NCBI GenBank assembly: GCA_003695745.1
Contig: RFHW01000091.1
Location: 1-8,584 of the forward strand
Source: Methanobacteriota archaeon
Lineage (GTDB): Archaea > Hydrothermarchaeota > Hydrothermarchaeia > Hydrothermarchaeales > SZUA-236
DNA length: 8,584 bases
Reading direction: 5' to 3'
Below, piece by piece: positions 5,477 through 8,584 of this stretch; the first letter of the stretch is position 1; each line of letters begins with the position of its first letter. Below the pieces are notes generated by a model, which was not told where the DNA came from, ran no database searches, and saw nothing but the letters and a program-made list of their open reading frames with translations. Both the position numbers and the translations under genes were made by a program.

Positions 5477-6607
5477 ATGCCTGTATTGAACCTTCTCCTG
5501 CTGCTCCTTTCTGCCGGCCTGCTCGCCCTTTTGCTCTGGAACATAGAGGCCAGATATTACATTGAAGGCCCCTGCGTAAGGTTCACAGAGGACCGGTATG
5601 TGAAGGTGGGCCTCTATCCCGGTGATGCGGAGGCCGTCTTCCTGTTCTCAGCCGACGACCTGAGCGCAGACACCGATGACAGATGTCTCTCACAGGTCCT
5701 CTCCCTCCTTGAAAAACACGGGGTGAAGGGCACATTCTTCACAATCCCCCGTGTGAACGGCGATGAAGCAGCAGCGAGCCTTGCAAAACAGATCCAGAGG
5801 GTTCTCTCCAAAGGCCATGAAGTGGCCCAGCACGGCTTCAGCCACAGACGACGCAGACATGCATGGATACCCTTCTTTGGCTCCTATGAGTTCAGAGGGC
5901 TGGGCTATGAGGAGCAGCTCAAAAGGGTGCGGATGGGCAAAGAGATCCTGGAGAGCCTCAACGCCACTGTCCAGGGCTTTCGAACACCCCATTTCTCATC
6001 CAGCCCGGCGACCCTTGATATCCTCATAAAAGAGGGCTTCCAGTATGTCTCTGACGTGAGGATACATCCTGAGGGGAAGATAACGAATAAACGGCTTCTG
6101 GGCGTGGTCTACGGCTCCATCTACTACCCCTATTTCTGGGAGACCGGCCATGGCCGCTGCCTCATAATCCCCACAAACGGCGACTACACATGGAATATTA
6201 ACAGGGTGATCCGAAGACCGGATCTGTTCCTTGCGAAAAAGAGATTCAACCGCTATTATGAGCACCGCGGCGTCTTCTGCCTCCTCACACACCTCCATCC
6301 GCTGGCTCTGGAGAAGGACAGGGGGCTTCGCTTCCTTGACTCCCTCCTCCACCATGTGACAGGAGAGGATGTGTGGGCCCCCACAATGGCAGAGTTCACA
6401 CGCTGGTGGGCGGCCAGATGCAGCCTCCATGTGAAGACAGAGATAGATGGGGAGCTCTGCATAATGCTCTCCACGCCAGACGGGAAGGCGCTGGACGGTC
6501 TGAGGCTGGAGATAAAACACCAAGGGCCATACAGGATACTCCACAATGGAAAGGAGGTGGCCCGTGGAGCCGGAGAAGATGTGGTGCACCTCAGCCTCCC
6601 GGGCTAA
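5477..6607 (+). CDS. Membrane-anchored polysaccharide deacetylase family protein (NodB-like)
   Basis: This 376-residue protein has an N-terminal hydrophobic segment (4-21) that probably acts as a signal anchor, placing the catalytic domain outside the cell. The NodB-type domain spans about 50-310. Visible motifs are FLFSADD at 55-61 (Asp60/Asp61 in the motif 1 position), GTFFTIP at 85-91, HGFSH at 119-123 (the HxxxH metal pair), GFRTPHFSSS at 167-176 (motif 3 Arg/Pro) and LLTHLHP at 269-275 (motif 5 His). Family members hydrolyse N- or O-acetyl groups from glycans; the substrate here is unknown. Residues about 314-376 form an extra beta-rich C-terminal part. No good Shine-Dalgarno precedes the ATG, so it may depend on translation of the Lrp-domain gene 16 nt upstream. 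Its stop overlaps the dhs stop by 4 nt on the opposite strand. Confidence 0.88.
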   Translation: MPVLNLLLLLLSAGLLALLLWNIEARYYIEGPCVRFTEDRYVKVGLYPGDAEAVFLFSADDLSADTDDRCLSQVLSLLEKHGVKGTFFTIPRVNGDEAAASLAKQIQRVLSKGHEVAQHGFSHRRRRHAWIPFFGSYEFRGLGYEEQLKRVRMGKEILESLNATVQGFRTPHFSSSPATLDILIKEGFQYVSDVRIHPEGKITNKRLLGVVYGSIYYPYFWETGHGRCLIIPTNGDYTWNINRVIRRPDLFLAKKRFNRYYEHRGVFCLLTHLHPLALEKDRGLRFLDSLLHHVTGEDVWAPTMAEFTRWWAARCSLHVKTEIDGELCIMLSTPDGKALDGLRLEIKHQGPYRILHNGKEVARGAGEDVVHLSLPG

Positions 6608-7638
6608 AAGGAGACCTTGAAATCAGGGCCTGAGAGCTCGAATCTGGGATGCCTTCTTTTGCCGATGTACCCCCTTGTCCTCTCCCAGAGGGCGTGGGAG
6701 ACGATTGGAAGGGCGATTGTGGCGTCCACAAAGACCTGCACCTTCCTCGCCCCTGCGGAAATCTTGCCCCATGACACCGCCTCGTCAAAGGTGCATCCAG
6801 AGAGCCCGCCCCACTGAGGCGAATCCGTGGTGTACTGAATGGCATATTCATGGCCCATGTTCTCACTGCCAAAGAGGGATGCCACGATCTCTGTCTGCTG
6901 GATGAAGTTCTTGGGCACGCCGCCGCCCACATAGACCACACCGGTCTTCTCCGACGCCTCAACGATGGAGGTGATCTCCTCCACATCCTTAACATGATCC
7001 AGCTGGACAGGGTGCCCTTTGCGCCTCGCCAGGGCAAGGCCGATGCCGATGGAGCTGTCAGAGATAGAGGGAGAGAAAACAGGCACACCATGTCTATAGG
7101 CGCTCACCAGGATGGAGTTCTCCAGACCCCCCAGACCAGCGATATGCTCGCCAAGGAGATAGATGAACTCCCTAGATGAGTAAGGGCCGCCGCCCAGCCT
7201 CTCCGCAAAGCCCGCGATCCGCCTGTCAAGCTCCCGGAACTCCCGCTCAGAGGCGAGGATGTCATGGATCCTGTCGATCTCACACTTGAATAGCTCCCTG
7301 TCGTCCATCCCCTCGCTGCCAATGTAGTGGCGGCCTCCAAGCGCCTCATGGGCGTCGTGAAAGAGATTCGCCCCCGTTGTCACAAGACAGTCCACCATCC
7401 TATTCTCTATGAGAAAGGAGATGACCCTGCCCATCCCGGCAGGCACCATGGCCCCTGAGAGGCCCAGGAAGATGGAGAGACCCCGCTCCCGCAGCATCTC
7501 AGCCCAGATGTCAACGGACAGGGAGAGATTGCGCCCCTGAAAGCCAAGACCGCCCATCTCCTCCAGAAGACGACCCACAGACTTCTCACCCACAGAGATA
7601 GGTCTGGTAGGCCTGTCAAGAAACCTGCGTCTCTCCAT
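6604..7638 (-). CDS. dhs: Deoxyhypusine synthase
   Basis: This 344-residue NAD-dependent enzyme transfers an aminobutyl group to a lysine of the translation factor aIF5A, the first step of hypusine formation. Conserved blocks include GFQGR at 32-36, IFLGLSGAMVPAGM at 56-69, TTGANLFHD at 88-96 (NAD region), SDSSIGIGLA at 193-202, VYVGGGVPKNFIQQTE at 235-250 and TTDSPQWGGLSGCTFDE at 270-286. The catalytic Lys292 lies in EAVSWGK, with VFVDATIALP at 302-311. Length and motifs are those of canonical archaeal enzymes. It is not the Lys-deficient paralogue type. The ATG at 7638 has GGTGAGGG 6 nt upstream. It lies 18 nt after pdaD on the same strand, forming an operon that links polyamine supply with aIF5A modification. 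Its 3' end overlaps the deacetylase stop. Confidence 0.96.
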   Translation of the reverse strand: MERRRFLDRPTRPISVGEKSVGRLLEEMGGLGFQGRNLSLSVDIWAEMLRERGLSIFLGLSGAMVPAGMGRVISFLIENRMVDCLVTTGANLFHDAHEALGGRHYIGSEGMDDRELFKCEIDRIHDILASEREFRELDRRIAGFAERLGGGPYSSREFIYLLGEHIAGLGGLENSILVSAYRHGVPVFSPSISDSSIGIGLALARRKGHPVQLDHVKDVEEITSIVEASEKTGVVYVGGGVPKNFIQQTEIVASLFGSENMGHEYAIQYTTDSPQWGGLSGCTFDEAVSWGKISAGARKVQVFVDATIALPIVSHALWERTRGYIGKRRHPRFELSGPDFKVSF

Positions 7639-7656
7639 ATCCAGCCCTCACCACTC

Positions 7657-8199
7657 TCAGGGAATCATCACCGCCGCCGCTACGACAGTGGTCCACCGGC
7701 CATCCTTGCCCACCACCGCAGACTTGGTGATGTTACGGGTCTTCACGATCTTCCCAGAAAGCCGCCATATCTCCCTCTTCTCATCATAACAGATATCCTC
7801 ATCATATTCAATCCCAAGGGTGCTTGCAAGCATGGACGCCGCAAGATCCTCTGCATAATTCCCTGCCACGTTCTCGGTCTGGCCAAAGCTGTGATGCTCG
7901 CTCAGATAGCCATACTGACCCTTATCCTTGGGAATGGCAACCCCGATAGACGCCGCTATAAGCCTGTTCCGCTCATTGCTCGCATTCTGAGAGAGCACAC
8001 AGAAAACCACCTCCCCCGGAGAAAGGAGCTTGGAGCCGGCAGCCCGGGAGATGATCTTGCAGCCAGGCGGCAGGATGCTGGACACCCTCACAAGATTATA
8101 CCTCTCAATCCCGGCGTCACGCAGCGCCAGCTCAAAGGACTGAAGCTTCTCCCGATGGACACCCACACCAGATGTGAGAAAGAGCCTGGACGGGATCAT
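7657..8199 (-). CDS. pdaD: Pyruvoyl-dependent arginine decarboxylase
   Basis: This 180-residue proenzyme decarboxylates arginine to agmatine, the start of archaeal polyamine synthesis. It self-cleaves within VRVSSILPPGC. The predicted cut is between Ser40 and Ser41 (codons 8080-8082 and 8077-8079), giving a short beta chain and an alpha chain with an N-terminal pyruvoyl group from Ser41. Other family motifs are SNERNRLIAASIGVAIP at 74-90 and GYLSEHHSFGQ at 97-107, where Glu101 probably corresponds to the catalytic acid (Glu109 in the Methanocaldococcus enzyme, by position). Also visible are ENVAGNYAEDLAASMLASTLG at 109-129. The ATG at 8199 has AAGGTGAT 6 nt upstream and a TATA-like box further out. 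It is the first gene of an operon with dhs, 18 nt apart. A histidine decarboxylase role is unlikely given the sequence class. Confidence 0.95.
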   Translation of the reverse strand: MIPSRLFLTSGVGVHREKLQSFELALRDAGIERYNLVRVSSILPPGCKIISRAAGSKLLSPGEVVFCVLSQNASNERNRLIAASIGVAIPKDKGQYGYLSEHHSFGQTENVAGNYAEDLAASMLASTLGIEYDEDICYDEKREIWRLSGKIVKTRNITKSAVVGKDGRWTTVVAAAVMIP

Positions 8200-8236
8200 T
8201 TACACATCACCTTCACTAAAGGACAGACTAACTGGG

Positions 8237-8244
8237 ATTTAAAC
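8237..8244 (-). promoter_or_regulatory. Probable TATA box of the pdaD-dhs operon
   Basis: On the minus strand GTTTAAAT is centred about 41 nt before the pdaD ATG. Normal spacing predicts transcription starting near 8214, giving a leader of about 15 nt that just includes the Shine-Dalgarno AAGGTGAT at 8206-8213. Confidence 0.45.
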
Positions 8245-8285
8245 TTTGTGCCGGATCACACCCCCCTCACCGGTTCAAGAAAACC

Positions 8286-8293
8286 TTTAAATA
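8286..8293 (+). promoter_or_regulatory. TATA box of the tRNA-Ile gene
   Basis: TTTAAATA, preceded by a BRE-like AGAAAACC, lies 40 nt before the first tRNA base. It predicts a start near 8315 and an 18-nt 5' leader removed by RNase P. It shares the 133-nt gap (8200-8332) with the divergent pdaD promoter; apart from these two boxes and the pdaD Shine-Dalgarno I see nothing else in that gap. Confidence 0.6.
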
Positions 8294-8332
8294 GAATCCA
8301 CAAGACAAGCCCACTTAAACAACATAAAAAAA

Positions 8333-8407
8333 GGGCCCGTGGCGCAGCCTGGTTAGCGCGTTCGGCTGATAACCGGAAGGTCAAGGGTTCGAATCCCTTC
8401 GGGCCCA
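8333..8407 (+). tRNA. tRNA-Ile (anticodon GAT)
   Basis: The 75-nt sequence folds as a full cloverleaf. The acceptor GGGCCCG (8333-8339) pairs with CGGGCCC (8400-8406), followed by discriminator A. The D stem is GCGC/GCGC. The anticodon stem TTCGG/CCGGA encloses loop CTGATAA with anticodon GAT at 8368-8370. The T stem AAGGG/CCCTT encloses TTCGAAT. The 3' CCA is not encoded, as is common in archaea, so it must be added after transcription. No intron is present. It reads isoleucine AUC and AUU codons. Confidence 0.97.
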
Positions 8408-8413
8408 TGCAGC

Positions 8414-8421
8414 TTTTCTTT
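8414..8421 (+). terminator. Oligo-T terminator after tRNA-Ile
   Basis: TTTTCTTT begins 7 nt after the tRNA discriminator base, followed by a second five-T tract at 8438-8442. Such T tracts are the usual archaeal termination signals for tRNA genes. Confidence 0.5.
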
Positions 8422-8464
8422 GTGACGGTAGTAGAACTTTTTCCTCAGTCTCCGGCATATGATG

Positions 8465-8497
8465 AAATGCCTATAACCAAAAGGTGTGTAGGCATTT
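8465..8497 (+). other. Stem-loop just upstream of the transposase Shine-Dalgarno
   Basis: AAATGCCTA (8465-8473) is perfectly complementary to TAGGCATTT (8489-8497), with a 15-nt loop that can form an inner ACC/GGT pair around AAAA. The stem can extend outward by a G-T and a T-A pair. It ends only 6 nt before the Shine-Dalgarno, so it could insulate the transposase from tRNA readthrough, tune translation, or be part of a bridge RNA or recombinase-binding end. Confidence 0.55.
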
Positions 8498-8503
8498 TAA
8501 AAT

Positions 8504-8511
8504 GGAGGTGA
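8504..8511 (+). promoter_or_regulatory. Strong Shine-Dalgarno of the IS110 transposase
   Basis: GGAGGTGA is a full match to the archaeal anti-Shine-Dalgarno at the 16S rRNA 3' end, 8 nt before the ATG at 8520. It is the best ribosome binding site in the window and fixes the transposase start. Confidence 0.8.
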
Positions 8512-8519
8512 GAAACAAC

Positions 8520-8584
8520 ATGGACCTGTTGTATGCTGGTCTGGACGTCCATAGGGACAGCCTCTATGGAACGGTTCTGGACAG
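8520..8584 (+). CDS. IS110-family transposase, N-terminal fragment (3' partial at window edge)
   Basis: The 21 complete codons read MDLLYAGLDVHRDSLYGTVL followed by D. GLDVHRDS is the first signature of the DEDD (RuvC-like) catalytic domain of IS110 transposases, with the Asp of LDVH being the first acidic metal ligand. These enzymes cut and paste through a serine-plus-DEDD mechanism and leave short or no target duplication. The gene lies 112 nt downstream of tRNA-Ile on the same strand. The fragment is cut by the window end, not by a visible mutation, so whether the element is intact cannot be judged here. Confidence 0.88.
   Translation, partial: MDLLYAGLDVHRDSLYGTVLD

Larger units (their letters stand above)
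8408..8584 (+). mobile_element. Left end of an IS110-family insertion sequence (boundary unresolved, right part outside window)
   Basis: A transposase of the IS110 family begins at 8520, so the element's left end must lie between the tRNA 3' end (8407) and that ATG. The start given here is the outer limit. IS110 elements lack long terminal inverted repeats, so the edge cannot be read from this side alone. In the 112-nt leader I see T tracts near the tRNA, a strong hairpin (8465-8497) and the transposase Shine-Dalgarno. In one IS110 subgroup the leader encodes the bridge RNA that guides target choice; this leader is short for that. Confidence 0.5.

Noticed and set aside
8333..8407. tRNA-Ile as an attachment site of an integrative element
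   Set aside because: No integrase is visible and no repeat of the tRNA 3' end occurs within the window; the neighbour is an IS110-type element, which does not use tRNA-type att sites in the usual way.
7891..8511. Plus-strand 206-codon open frame running through pdaD antisense, the intergenic gap and the tRNA
   Set aside because: It reads straight through a complete tRNA gene and the antisense of a canonical decarboxylase, so it is a chance frame.
1..8584. CRISPR array, toxin-antitoxin pair or defence island
   Set aside because: No direct repeats with spacers were seen, and the genes are housekeeping or envelope types; only the IS110 fragment is clearly mobile.

Overview
The window reads as a moderately high-GC archaeal chromosome segment, most likely from a euryarchaeal-type lineage. 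It carries isopentenyl phosphate kinase followed by a type 2 IPP isomerase and an archaeal RNase J. It also carries deoxyhypusine synthase, pyruvoyl-dependent arginine decarboxylase, a tRNA-Ile with no encoded CCA, archaeal TATA boxes, and likely leaderless starts. I cannot name the genus.

Layout, left to right. The C-terminal part of a large Asn-glycosylation-rich surface protein (1-1325, +) enters from the left edge and ends in cell-wall-binding type 2 repeats. An isoprenoid block follows: ipk (1396-2163, +) overlaps fni (2160-3239, +) by 4 nt and is followed by rnj (3316-4632, +). A small three-helix membrane protein with a zinc ribbon (4625-5164, -) runs tail-to-tail into rnj. It is divergent from a stand-alone Lrp/AsnC effector domain (5209-5460, +), which lies directly upstream of a membrane-anchored polysaccharide deacetylase (5477-6607, +). 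The deacetylase converges with a two-gene minus-strand operon, pdaD (7657-8199) then dhs (6604-7638). A tRNA-Ile(GAT) gene (8333-8407, +) follows, and the first 21 codons of an IS110-family transposase (8520-, +) run off the right edge.

How the genes work together. ipk and fni make IPP and DMAPP for ether lipids through the archaeal mevalonate variant. rnj is an mRNA-decay exonuclease that often travels with these genes. pdaD makes agmatine from arginine, and dhs begins hypusine formation on aIF5A, so the pair links polyamine supply to aIF5A modification. The surface protein and the deacetylase both point to a glycan-bearing cell envelope.

The most interesting points are these. The type 2 IPP isomerase has His in place of the active-site Gln of its HxNxxQ motif. 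pdaD-dhs form a tight operon, suggesting an agmatine-based hypusine route. An IS110-family element lies close behind tRNA-Ile, with a strong hairpin and Shine-Dalgarno in its short leader, so its guide (bridge) RNA is worth locating. One palindromic TATA box lies between two divergent genes. No stretch longer than 300 bases lacks a gene.
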